Part shown: piece by piece, positions 45,448-55,363 of the stretch
How positions within the stretch are numbered: the stretch's first letter is position 1
Layout: each line of letters begins with the position of its first letter
NCBI GenBank assembly: GCA_022225965.2
Contig: JAKJXP020000076.1
Location: 62,001 to 126,000 of the forward strand
Origin: Diatrype stigma
Taxonomy: Eukaryota > Ascomycota > Sordariomycetes > Xylariales > Diatrypaceae
DNA length: 64,000 nucleotides
Direction: 5' to 3'
Translations under genes and position numbers: made by a program
Notes under the pieces: generated by a model
The model's input: only the letters and a program-made list of their open reading frames with translations
The model's database searches: none
Told to the model about the DNA's origin: nothing

Positions 45448-47824
45448 TCAAGCCGCCGTACTATTATTTCCGTTATTCCGTAACCGGGCTTCTACTTTCT
45501 CCTTGTGCTGTTTGTTTTTAAGATGCACCTCGAAGTTGGACGCCGTCATCTCGGGCCCGGGCGTATAGAGCTTGCCGGGGCAGTCGAGACACTTGATGCG
45601 GGGGAGGAAATAGAACCGAACATTTGGCGGGATAGCACCCGGCTGGGGCATTGAGACTTGTCCGCCAGTAGTAATATCCACTGCAGAGTAGCGCATGAAT
45701 GCCTCGAACAGGTCGTTTGCATATATTTCTTCTTGCTTGAACCTGTCAAGCGCCGTTACCAGCCATGCTGGAGGTGGGGGCTATGATGTGTTGTGAGTAG
45801 GATGGTCAGGACATCAAAATGTATCACGATATCGATTACAGGTCATAGCGACTACTGGAGAAACGGAAAAGGGGGGTTTTGGAGGAGGGCAGGGGAGGGA
45901 AGGATCTTACAGGAGCTGGAGAGGGTCCACCAGTCGTAGGGGGAGGGGCTTCTACACGACCAATTTGCCCAGTGGGGATACCATTGGAAGGGGTTCTCGC
46001 AGGGACAGTAGATGTCGAAGCATTGGGAGTAGACGGGGGTGGCATGCTATTCGGTGCAGATGTACTCGGTGCTCGTGAATGGGATAAGGACGGGGTGTGG
46101 TGCCCAGCTGGGGTGCCTTGTTTTGTTATCGGCTCGCCACGAAACAGCTTCCGGAGTTTGTCTTTGGGCACCTTCAACGTCACTAGGTGACGTTGCGGCT
46201 CTTCGGTACCTTCTCTGGTTAGCTCACGCCCAAATCTCCTAGATGTTCGTGTCTCGTGGTGATGTATCGTTGCTTCGGGGGTCTCTGAGCGGCCGAGGTT
46301 TGCCATGCGTTGCTGCGCGGCGGATGCAGCTCCCCGCATACCTCTCGTCCTAGCTGTGCCAGGTAATTGTGAGGGCAAGGGGGAATCGGGTGCTGAATCG
46401 TCGCTTTCGTCGGAATCTGAGAGGTCGCCATCGCGGGCACCTAAGCCCCTCTTGCGAGCTGTGCCGGGAGCGCCTGCTACGCGCTTGTAGAGCCTGCTGT
46501 CTTCCACATTAGTTGCAGCGCCCGGTAACGTCGACGACACTACGAGCGTGCGGATCGTCCTCTGTCTCTCCTTGAGGTCTGGCAAAGACGGTCCACCCCT
46601 CCTGTTTATAGATCTCTTCTGCCTCCTTTGTTCCCTCGAAAAGACCATCTCGTTCCTTTCCAAGTCAGCCTCGTTAAGTTCGTAGAGGTATGGCGCGTAC
46701 TCCTTCGCTTGTTGCTGTGGGCGGAACACGGTCGGTAACGGGGATGGGAGGAAGGCAGCGACCAAATCAGGATCCTCGATCGGCCTGCCGTCGAACGGAT
46801 GGCCTATGCTGTATAAGCTGCGCGTGAAGAGTTGGGTCTGTTCGCGAATGCAGTGGGCGATTGCGGTGGTGAACTCGCCGGACAGCGCAAGGTCTTGGGC
46901 CATGCTTGCGGCGAACTCTTCCGGCGAGTTGAGAGGGTTATTGATCTCCCACTCGAATTGATCCACAAGGGTGTGTTGGCCGATGGTGATGTTGAGCTTG
47001 ACCAATATCCTCATCTCGTCGTTCTTCCAAGCCGAATATGGCAACTCGGGATCCAGAGCATCTTCATCGGAGTATACGAAAGGGTAAAAGTCGTTGAGCT
47101 GTTCGTGCAGTTGCTGAACAACCTGTTCATAGACTGGTTGGAAAGCGGGTGGTTTCAAGCCCATATCCTCGATCAGCTGCGCGGCGAACAGCTCGGCCGA
47201 GATAATTCTCTCATGGAGGTTCCAGGTCAACGTATCGCGCAACTTAATCTTCTCCCAGTCAACATCCAGCCGCACGGGGACCAGCTCCTCATGCTGGTTG
47301 GCCTGCTGCTTCATATCTTTCCGCTTCCATTTCAGAGGTGGGGTCTGTCGCTTGCCTGGCCTGGGCTTTTGCGTCGGATACAACAGTCGCGAGGGCTGTC
47401 CTGGGCCGAGCTCTGTGCGCCCGTTTCCATAGCCGCTATAGCCTTCTCCGTACAATCGACTGGGCGGGAACCAATGCCTGTACTCATTTCTCAGCAACTT
47501 GTAGTCTGCAATCTCCTTGAATTGATGCTTGTTGTGGTCATTGAGGCGGTTCTTGTCTTCGCTGAGGGCGGCCGAGTGTATCTGATCGCGGACTATAGCT
47601 TGGTTGACGAGGACGTGGGTGAAGAAGTCTTTGTCGCGAACGGAGATACTGTTGGCTTTCGCATTGGGATCGGAAGCTGGCGCATCAGGTCTGTCCTTGG
47701 GTGTGGACGCGGAAGAATGTGCCTGGTCCGACTTAGATGAGGCGCCGGCGGTTGTTGTCGCGCCTGTCGCGCCGGCGCCAGTGCCGCTCGGTTCTGCCGA
47801 TGATGAATCTTGATTAGTTGCCAT
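45448..47824 (-). CDS. snf5: SWI/SNF chromatin-remodelling subunit Snf5 (SMARCB1 family)
   Basis: Core subunit of the nucleosome remodeller in the nucleus. Two exons, 47824-45911 and 45780-45448, with a 130-bp intron in phase 0, give 748 residues. The N-terminal 60 residues are Ser/Thr/Ala-rich. The SNF5 homology region has two repeats: about 183-245 (VPVRLDVDWEKIKLRDTLTW onward) and about 274-330 (ILVKLNITIGQHTLVDQFEW onward). A basic segment with QRRQKRSINRRGG follows near 400. Exon 2 encodes a conserved fungal C-terminal segment, WLVTALDRFKQEE through CLDCPGKLYTPGPEMTASNF, ending with a HLKNKQH motif. This C-terminal extension with the CxxC is a fungal trait, and favours Snf5 over its RSC paralogue Sfh1, though the two cannot be fully separated by eye. 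Confidence 0.9.
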
Positions 47825-48870
47825 GATGATGGCCTTGGGGGGTCAAGCACATAGGCAATGGAACCCTGTCGCGCGCGTTCTCTAGTCAGCCCGCGCAGGA
47901 GCAGGAGGTAATTCCAGCTCGGTGACTGATGTCTGATGTCTGATGTCTGATGATCGACGGTCGACGGTCGCACTTTTCTCCCGCTACTCTGGCCTGACGC
48001 TCTATACTTTGTTGTACTATTGGGCCGAGCTGGGTTACAATGGCACTCGTATCTTCAGGTGTTAAATATTACAAGTCTTGGTATCAAAGTAGAAGCGCAA
48101 GTTTGTCATCTCATGGACATTAGGTCATGTAATCGATGGCAACGGCTGGATAGTTGTGGTTGCAGTAACAGCCGTGCTCGATGGTGTGTGTTGGCTGTTG
48201 GCGTTGCTCAACTTTTTGCCATGGAGCGTGGAGCGTGGAGCGCGGAGCGTAAAGTGTAGGTAGAGATAGAGCGTAGAGCGTAGGGCGTGGACTCTGGAGC
48301 GTGGACTCTGGAGCGTGGCTGAACTGGGACCGAACACTGCGAGAATGAAGGAGACGGGGCTTGGACGGAACGGAAGTGCGAGGTTGAATCCACTCTGCCA
48401 CGCTGCCACGGTCCGTCCTCAGTGCTGACTTTTTGCCTGTCAGCCTGTGTTATGTTGTAGAAATGGCTGGCGGACGGGCTGGTAGGCTGGTAGACTAGCC
48501 TGTATGTATGTATGTACAGTATGCATATACATACACAGGTACCTGTGTCGCTAGACGCTAGTAAGACGCGCTCGCGATATCCAGATTGGTTTTAGGTGGT
48601 GAACCGTGCACACTGACGTTACAAACATGGCTAGGGGGTTAGATAAGGACAGGAGATAAGCAGGTACTTCGTAATTTGTACTTGAGGCCCTTAAGAGATA
48701 AGGGGCTCATAATTGACAAGTCGTGTTGGGAGCAACAGGCACAAGTAAGCAACCAATCGAGGTGGCAGTAGGAGAATCTGCTATGAATATACATGGTGAA
48801 AGAAACTTGTTTATTAGAGAATATACAGCAGACAGTAGAAGCTCTCTATGACCTCATGTAGGCAGTGTGA
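47825..48870. other. SNF5 promoter region and spacer
   Basis: About 1 kb upstream of SNF5. It contains a GGAGCGT/GGACTCT short tandem array (48221-48320), a TCTGATG repeat (47929-47952) and CATA/TGTATG runs near 48501-48535. I see no gene. Confidence 0.55.
48221..48320. repeat. GGAGCGT-type short tandem array
   Basis: Overlapping copies of GGAGCGT, TAGAGCG and GGACTCTGGAGCGT about 400-500 bases upstream of the SNF5 start. Confidence 0.75.
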
Positions 48871-49330
48871 CTAAGCTACTCGGCTCTGCTCCGACACCCA
48901 GGAGTATCCGGCCTTGAGGACGATGCTGGCCTCGATGGTGAAGACCCCCCAGGGAACGTCGACCCTGACCATAAGTGCCTCGAGCAAGGTTTCCGCCCAT
49001 AATGCCATGCAAGTTCAACAGAGGGTGCGATTCCATGTTGTCTTCACCGGCTCAGAAGGAGAAGTTGGCATATGGGACATAAGTCATCTTCATCCACTTC
49101 CTCTGGGGTTGCATCTCAGCCTCCAGTGAGAGCATTTGATGATGCCTGGCCTCGCTAACTACGACCATCACTGCTATCAGCATTTGATTCCCGGTTTGAA
49201 TGTTCGCTCTCGTCCCTTAACCCGGATCGCCTAGCTCGGCGAGCAGCTCTCGGGTCCATGCCAACCTTGACGTAGCAAAGCTTTACGAGGATGTTGTTCC
49301 TGCAAGCCAGCAAGATGAACAGGCAAGGCC
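48871..49330 (-). pseudogene. Possible decayed gene, family unknown
   Basis: On the minus strand, 49008-48871 encodes 45 residues with strongly gene-like codon choice (C-ending codons) and sequence character, including VRVDVPWGVFTIEASIVLKA, ending at a TAG. Upstream in the same frame is a TGA stop shortly before the ATG. Beyond it a related-looking reading (QRKWMKMTYVPYANFSF) continues only in another frame. Further upstream there is a third open piece (LLACRNNILVKLCYVKVG). One reading is a gene broken by a stop and a frameshift; another is undetected introns; a third is chance. I do not recognise the family. Confidence 0.3.
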
Positions 49331-49770
49331 CAGCCTTGTTAGATGGAGTCGTTCAAGGCATATCCCCGGGATTCAAATAGTAAAAGGCATCTTTCGTTGA
49401 GCTGTGGGCGGCAATAGGCAACAGCCGCTAAGTAAGCACTTAAGCTTTTATACATTAGCAGATCAGACCCACTCTGAAGTACCGTGCCCCTGAATGCTGT
49501 ATATACTATAACGATATCCAAAGTGAATTAATCTATCTGGAATGATTATTTTATGAATCTTTTATCAACTCTAGGTACTCTTCATAAGCACCTAAGCAAC
49601 AGGCTATCCCAGGCCCCCAACTCACATAACAGTATCTTCTGCGAATGTGCGCAAAACCCCTTACCCCATTACCTCCTTTCTTGTGACGTAGCGGTAAACC
49701 CCTATCTAATTTACCCCTTTTCTTAGGAAATATCCTCTATCATAATACCAATATCATCAACAGCCTGAGC
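49331..49770. other. Upstream region of the DUF3632-like gene
   Basis: About 440 bases, AT-richer than the neighbouring coding sequence, with no supported gene. It should contain the promoter of the gene starting at 49771. Confidence 0.5.
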
Positions 49771-50634
49771 ATGTCGGACGAGTGGTTTTCCGAAAAGCTT
49801 GCACCAGATGGCGACACGACAGATGGCGCTCATCCTCAGGAAGTCGAAGCCCTAAAGCAGTACCTCCGGCGCCAACTTGACGCCAAAGAGGCAGCGGCTG
49901 CCATCACGAAGCCCGTCGAGGCCAGCAGCGGACCTAACGAGGATCTCCCCCGCCTCTGGGGTCTCCTGGCGGACGCGCTGATCGAGCTGCCCTCCAGGGT
50001 CACAAACCTCCTGGTAGAGCTCCTCCAGGCGGTCGAGGCTCTGCCCGAGCCCGACCTCTCCGGCATCGAGAAGAGCAAGCGGCCAACCCACGGGACGCTC
50101 TGGCGAGGACTTCCCGGATTCGGCCACCAGTACGTAGACGCCTACCAGTACGACCGCTGGCGCGATAGGGCCGTCCAGGCCCGGGCGAAAGGAGACGTGG
50201 CGGAAAGAGACTGCATCCGGACACTGCAGGTGAAGAAAGCGGACGTGGAAGCGCGACTAGCGATGGCAGGTGGCGTCGGAGTCGGCGGAGTCGACATATC
50301 CTTCGGCTACGAGTGCGGGACCGATGCTCTTGAGTGCAACAGCAAAAATACTATCTACGACGACGACTTTGTCCTCGAGGTCAACATCTGGGCCGTGGCG
50401 AAGTGGTTCGAAGTCGCGGGTGCGCGCTTCCGGGATGGTGCTGCCAGGGGTGAAGAGAGTTGGGCCCTGGACCGGGCAGGCCGCCGGGACGAGTTTGACT
50501 TGTGGAAGGGCGGGCGAGCAATGTCTTGGGAGCGGTGGTCTTTTTGGCGAGATCGCCTGGAGAATCTACAGGCTCATGGGGGCGGAGTGAAGGAGGCTGC
50601 CGGGAGAGCATTGGAGAACATGCAGAAGGAGTAG
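49771..50634 (+). CDS. DUF3632-like fungal protein of unknown function
   Basis: Single-exon gene of 287 residues. The layout resembles the fungal DUF3632 family: an N-terminal helical segment rich in Gln/Glu/Ala, a helix with LWGLLADALIELPS at about 63, a loop and then LWRGLPGFGHQ at about 110, and a C-terminal part with Trp-rich helices (WAVAKWFE, WERWSFWRDRL). The start is the first ATG, preceded by an AT-rich leader. There is no signal peptide or membrane segment. The biochemical role of the family is not known to me. It lies upstream, in the same direction, of the broken nucleoside hydrolase, with about 800 bases between them, so the two are probably separate transcripts. Confidence 0.78.
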   Translation: MSDEWFSEKLAPDGDTTDGAHPQEVEALKQYLRRQLDAKEAAAAITKPVEASSGPNEDLPRLWGLLADALIELPSRVTNLLVELLQAVEALPEPDLSGIEKSKRPTHGTLWRGLPGFGHQYVDAYQYDRWRDRAVQARAKGDVAERDCIRTLQVKKADVEARLAMAGGVGVGGVDISFGYECGTDALECNSKNTIYDDDFVLEVNIWAVAKWFEVAGARFRDGAARGEESWALDRAGRRDEFDLWKGGRAMSWERWSFWRDRLENLQAHGGGVKEAAGRALENMQKE

Positions 50635-51427
50635 AAGGCCTTCAAAGGTTGATTATATGGTATATACAGGTATTCTATCTATATGATATGTATCCTGTCT
50701 GTGCCCAGGGCCGTCTTCAACTTATCCCTGGCTTCTTGATTGCTTGTGTCTTTTCTCGTCAGGATTATTGACGTTGGACTTAGGTAGTCACAAAAGCATT
50801 GGAAAAGGCCCCTCAAGGTCGATCCAATATCTAAGCGAGGATTCGAAGACCGATCGTAAACACGTCCGCCTGGACGCCCCCTCCCCCTTAAACCCCTAAA
50901 TAGGAACCCGCATCCAGAATTACAGACCGGCGACTTTACCACATCCCGAGGCGACGCAACCGAGGAAAATACTTCTTCTTGGTGTTCGTCCTCCAGGTCT
51001 GGCGACTTACCCCAGGGGGTCAACCCACGACCACGCGGGGCATTCAGAGCCAGCCCGTGCTTATAACTCTATACTAGAAAGCAGCGCCATCTACGCTAAT
51101 AGGCTCTGGAAGCTAGAGCTCATTGTTTACTTGCCACCCCCTCTAGGATCTCAGCGAGCCCTGCTGCCCAACCCGTTGTGTAGGGGTCTGGAGCAAATGG
51201 CCGGTTGTGGGAGGGGTTCGAGGGGAGACTTGGAGTCTATCGGGGAAGTTAGGAGCTCTACGACACGCATAAGGGATCAAAACCCAATCTGCCGAGTTGT
51301 ATCAAAAGTCAGGCACACTAAACAGAACACAACGGGATATTAGACAGACAGTATCCCAAGAAACACCATCGAGACCGAGAGGCCTAATCGCTTCTGTTCT
51401 TTACTCCTATTCCACAGGACAGACAGG
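50635..51427. other. Spacer between DUF3632-like gene and nucleoside hydrolase relic
   Basis: About 800 bases with no supported gene. It includes the 3' side of the DUF3632-like gene and the presumed promoter of the nucleoside hydrolase. Confidence 0.5.
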
Positions 51428-52338
51428 ATGGCACCAACGCGTATCATACTCGACACGGACCTGTCCACGGGGGCCGGCGCGGACGTCGACGACGGCTTCG
51501 CCCTCGCGCTGGCGCACGCGGACCCCGACATCCAGCTGGACCTAGTCACGACGGTGAACGGCAACACCGACGTCGAGAGCGCCACCATCCTGACGGGCGT
51601 GCTCCTGAACCGCCTCGGCATCCGCGCGTCCGACACGCCTTTAGTCCGGGGCTCAGCCACCCCCATCATCCACACGGACGAGGAACGCGCTCCGGCGCCC
51701 CACGTCCTCGCGCTGCGGGACGACGCGCGGCCGCCGACCCCGGGGCGCTACGCGCCCGTGGCCATCGCCGAGCACATCCTGGCGCACCCGGGCGCGATCA
51801 CCGTGGTGGCGGTCGGGCCCCTGACCAACGTGGCGATCGCGCTGCTCCTCGAGCCGCGGATCCGGACGGCGATCAAGGAGCTGGTCGTCGTGGGCGGGGT
51901 GTTCTTCGGGACCATGTGCTCGCGGGCCAGGCCGGGCTCGACTGCGCGCTGCGGGTGCGGCTGACCATGACCGACAATGAGAGGCTCGTCCAGTACCACC
52001 AGCAGTGGTGTCAGTCTCCCGATAGCTTCACCTTCTTCGCCGGGGAGGCCACCAAGGAATACATCGAGCACCAGGCCGTCCGGTTCCCGGGACGGCCAAG
52101 AACCGACTCCATCCCCATGCACGGCCCGCTGGCCGTGGCCGTCGTGTCGAGGCCCGACCTGTGCGAGTACAGGGAGATGTCCGTGTCGGTCATCACGGGC
52201 GATGGCGAGGCGCGCGGCGTCATCATCGCGGACCGGCTGGAGACTCCTGATCCGCCTGCGCCCAATTGCCGTGTCGCTGTCGATGTCAACGCCGAGGCGT
52301 TTCGGAAGCATTTTTTGACATGGATCCAAGAGCTGTAG
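51428..52338 (+). pseudogene. Nucleoside hydrolase (inosine-uridine preferring family) disrupted by internal deletion and frameshift
   Basis: The first frame, from the ATG at 51428, encodes a recognisable nucleoside hydrolase N-terminal half. It has the calcium-binding Asp cluster (LDTDLSTGAGADVDDGFAL), a VNGNTDVESAT helix and AVGPLTNVAIAL, up to ELVVVGGVFFGTM at about 51916. There the frame runs into unrelated residues and a stop at 51964. The rest of the family sequence continues in another frame from 51916 (VLAGQAGLDCALRVRLT), through HGPLAVAVV, to a stop at 52338. Compared with the family, roughly 20-25 residues are missing at the junction. These are the segment that normally carries the Asn and Glu-Phe-Asn ribose contacts. 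No GT-AG intron explains the gap. The protein would be inactive. Both halves otherwise look well preserved, so the break may be recent, or an assembly fault. Confidence 0.8.
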
Positions 52339-53061
52339 TTTTATTTTATCAGGGTTACTTCGCCGACGAGAGTTAGGGCAGGCAGGCACATGTTCACCGA
52401 ATTGTGATTTCAGTGGCCGATTACGCCTCTGGAAATCAACGGTTCGCGCATTCTGTCGCCACGTACGGACTTGATGGACTATTCGTTCTATTAATGCATG
52501 TGAGATTCAACACTAGTGAATGATCCTTTGCATTGGAGGTGACGTGACTGAGCCTGACCTGATCGCCCCTAACTCATAACTATCATCCCTGAACACGCCA
52601 ACCCCCCTGTATATATATATATATCTACCACCCCTACAAAGACCAGAGACATGGGCTTGGTTCAGTACTTTCAGACCTCTCTACAGGCCCACCTCGTAGG
52701 TTAAGAGTGTTGAAGGCAACTGTGTTGACCATAAGAAAAGTCCTGGATTCAAAACTGTCGTGACTTTGGTATTCTGAGGGAAATATAATCACACTACCGG
52801 TCAGCATAACCACTTCTAGAATATTCTATCGAGGAGACGAAAGTCAGTCATTCCTTTTCAGGGAGTTAATTCATGCCGTTAGCGACGTTGCCTCTTTGAT
52901 TACTCCCTGTATATATACATTAGTGAAGAGCCTGTTGATGATTGGATATTATGAGCCCTTGTCATTTCGTGTTTCATGAGAGACACCGTGGAAAAGCACC
53001 TCTACAGAGCCTCCTAGGCACTCAGATCCTTTCTAAACCATCCTCAACAGCTAGAATTGCG
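52339..53061. other. Spacer between nucleoside hydrolase relic and F-box-like gene
   Basis: About 720 bases between convergent genes, with a short TA repeat near 52611-52624. I see no gene. Confidence 0.5.
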
Positions 53062-54354
53062 TCAACCTCGGAGCGCCAACAGCCGTTCCAATTCCGTCCT
53101 GCACACACCATTCACGAGAATGTCTCTCAACATGGGGATATGTGGCTCTTCCTCGACTATGCCGCCATCCTCCGGGGTAGGTTCGAGCCATTGTCCAATG
53201 GCGAGTATTATGTCCTCGAGTGACGTATCCGAACTTTCGAAGCAAGTGGCAAATTGAAACAATACCCTGGCCTTCTGCTGCCCGCAAGGCGTCCATTGAA
53301 AGCGACGAAACCACTTTCCCTTATCTATATCCTCCATTGCCCTACTAAGCTCAAATCCAACTCGTTCGAGGTCTAGAATCTTAGGGACGGTTTTCCTGCG
53401 GATGACAGAATAGCGCAGCATGTTGAGCCTGACAACTATGTACTGTTCCGCCAACTTGTGGAGGAACCCTTGACGATCTTCTCCCTGGAGACTGTCGTAA
53501 ACAGAGGCGTTGATGGTTCTAAAGCTGTATAGGGTCTCAAACCAGACTTCCGAAGCAGTCAAAAGGTTGTTCTCGCTCAAGCAAGCTTCTCCGAATCCGA
53601 TAGCAGCTGTCACGTCATCCAGCACTTCGTTCGCGTCTGTCCACTGGCCCCTGGTCAAGCTATCCTCAATAACGGTGGCGATGCTACGCGAGACAGCGCC
53701 GCGTACTTCCACAGCCTCGAGGCCTCGGATCCTCCGAAGAGGCTGTAGAAGATCTTGCTGTGTCTTCTCCGAAAAGAAACCTTCGAAGTGATCATAGCGT
53801 GGTGTTATATGAGGCTCGGTAAGCATTGGGGCCACCGTAACGGTCATCTCTATTCTTGCCTCGGGGCTGCCAAGGTACACCCGGCGGCTGGCAAGGCGTC
53901 CGCAGAACAGATGCAAATCTCGGAAGAGGACTATGAATCTGAAAGGCTTTGCTTGAGGAGCCGCACTGGGTATACTGAATGTCGCGGGGGCAAACTCCGT
54001 AGGTATGGTTATAGACAACACATATCCTCTGAATTGGCGAATGCACACGTCGTTGGTGGTCACGATCGGGATCCGCCAACCATCGACCAGATAATGAAAG
54101 TCCGTGAAACGGGGTAAAGTAACGCAGACAAACCGGTTTGTCTTGACAATGATATCGTAGGCTTCTCGGTACACAATCTTACTTGTGCGAAGAATAGCGG
54201 CGTTGACACATCTGTCGACAGTGTCGTATGTATCCCCACCTCTAGCCGTTGTCGTGTGTTCGAACGAACATAATAAGATACGATAGATTTTGTTACGTAT
54301 CTCGGCCGGAAGGTGCCCGAATGGAAACGGCTTTAAGGAAGTAATAGACGACAT
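53062..54354 (-). CDS. F-box-like fungal protein of unknown function
   Basis: Single-exon gene of 430 residues. Residues 10-30 read FPFGHLPAEIRNKIYRILL, the signature of the F-box-like (2EXR-type) N-terminal helix pair common in lineage-expanded fungal proteins. A typical continuation follows in which conserved residues report on former neighbours (ILRTSKIVYREAYDII). The rest is mostly helical with no other domain I recognise. Such proteins are assumed to be substrate adaptors of SCF-type ubiquitin ligases, but that is inference. The start ATG at 54354 directly precedes the motif region. The neighbouring genes give no further clue. Confidence 0.72.
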   Translation of the reverse strand: MSSITSLKPFPFGHLPAEIRNKIYRILLCSFEHTTTARGGDTYDTVDRCVNAAILRTSKIVYREAYDIIVKTNRFVCVTLPRFTDFHYLVDGWRIPIVTTNDVCIRQFRGYVLSITIPTEFAPATFSIPSAAPQAKPFRFIVLFRDLHLFCGRLASRRVYLGSPEARIEMTVTVAPMLTEPHITPRYDHFEGFFSEKTQQDLLQPLRRIRGLEAVEVRGAVSRSIATVIEDSLTRGQWTDANEVLDDVTAAIGFGEACLSENNLLTASEVWFETLYSFRTINASVYDSLQGEDRQGFLHKLAEQYIVVRLNMLRYSVIRRKTVPKILDLERVGFELSRAMEDIDKGKWFRRFQWTPCGQQKARVLFQFATCFESSDTSLEDIILAIGQWLEPTPEDGGIVEEEPHIPMLRDILVNGVCRTELERLLALRG

Positions 54355-55363
54355 GGTTTCTCACTCGACGAGTAGGCTCGATTGGGCCCGGAGTTTCCTG
54401 TAACGAACTTGTTGATAAAGTTTAAGATGGAAAGGAAGTATTCTTGTGACCGAATAGACTCCAGATTGCCGTAGATATGGGCAGGTAGAGTAGAGAGGGA
54501 AGGTGAAAAGTCTGGAAGTACAGGTGGCAGCAGGGTTGAAGTTGACGTGAACAGGTAGGTAATCTTTGTGTAGGTACCTGGGTATTTATAGCACGCGGCG
54601 TAACTCTTGAAGACACTATCTCCAATAATCTCGATTTTGATAATACATATATAGGTAGTCAGGTATGGAAGAACCTATGGTACTATGCGCATATGAAGGT
54701 GCGGAGAATGGGGATGGGGGACAGTAAAATAGGAAGCTGCACAATGGGAGCACCTACGTATTGTATAGTATTATAGGAACGGGGGACGGTACAATATGAA
54801 CCTGGACAATGGGAGCACCTACGTATTGTATAGTACTATCGGAATGGTGACAGACCTCGGTTGCTTTACAAATTGTGTATAATAGGTAGGGGGGTGGCCT
54901 TCCTCCATTGAAGCTTGGCCTTCCTTCTCTTCCATACAGATTATCATGGACGCTATCCCCTGGAGCTCAGTAGTCATGAGCCGTCTTCCACCAGTGCCAT
55001 AATGATTCGGGAAACCCGGTTTGATCGGATATTTTCCAATAGATAATCGTCGTCAAGATTTGGAATTCATTTTGCAGATGACCCATGTCAAAAGGTCTTA
55101 AGTATGTAAAGATAAAACAAATATACGCCAATATGTTATGTTAACCAACCTATTTACACCTTTGCGGCTTAGCCTTCTCTGTTTCCCTTCTTATCTTCTG
55201 GGCTGTATGCCATCAAGAAGGCGGCAAAACGTTTCCTTAGCTACGGGTTTGCTTAGACAGGACAATCCCTTACATGCCATGCCGTCTTTCCCCTCTTATC
55301 ATTATCGATGTCGACGACGTGACTTCATTCATGAGTATACCGTAACGTAACGCCCGCCCTTAT
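54355..55363. other. Spacer between F-box-like gene and VPS18, with tandem duplication
   Basis: About 1 kb. It holds the F-box-like promoter on the left, a 65-bp direct tandem duplication (54716-54844) and AT-rich DNA toward the VPS18 3' end. I see no gene. Confidence 0.55.
54716..54844. repeat. Tandem duplication of a 65-bp unit
   Basis: Two adjacent units start with GGGGGAC (54716 and 54781). They align without gaps over the first 60 or so bases, differ at scattered positions in the first half, and share ACAATGGGAGCACCTACGTA plus the following TTGTATAGTA exactly. Confidence 0.9.

Noticed and set aside
46832..47740. Plus-strand open frame of 302 codons
   Set aside because: It is antisense to the SNF5 homology domain, with no family resemblance of its own.
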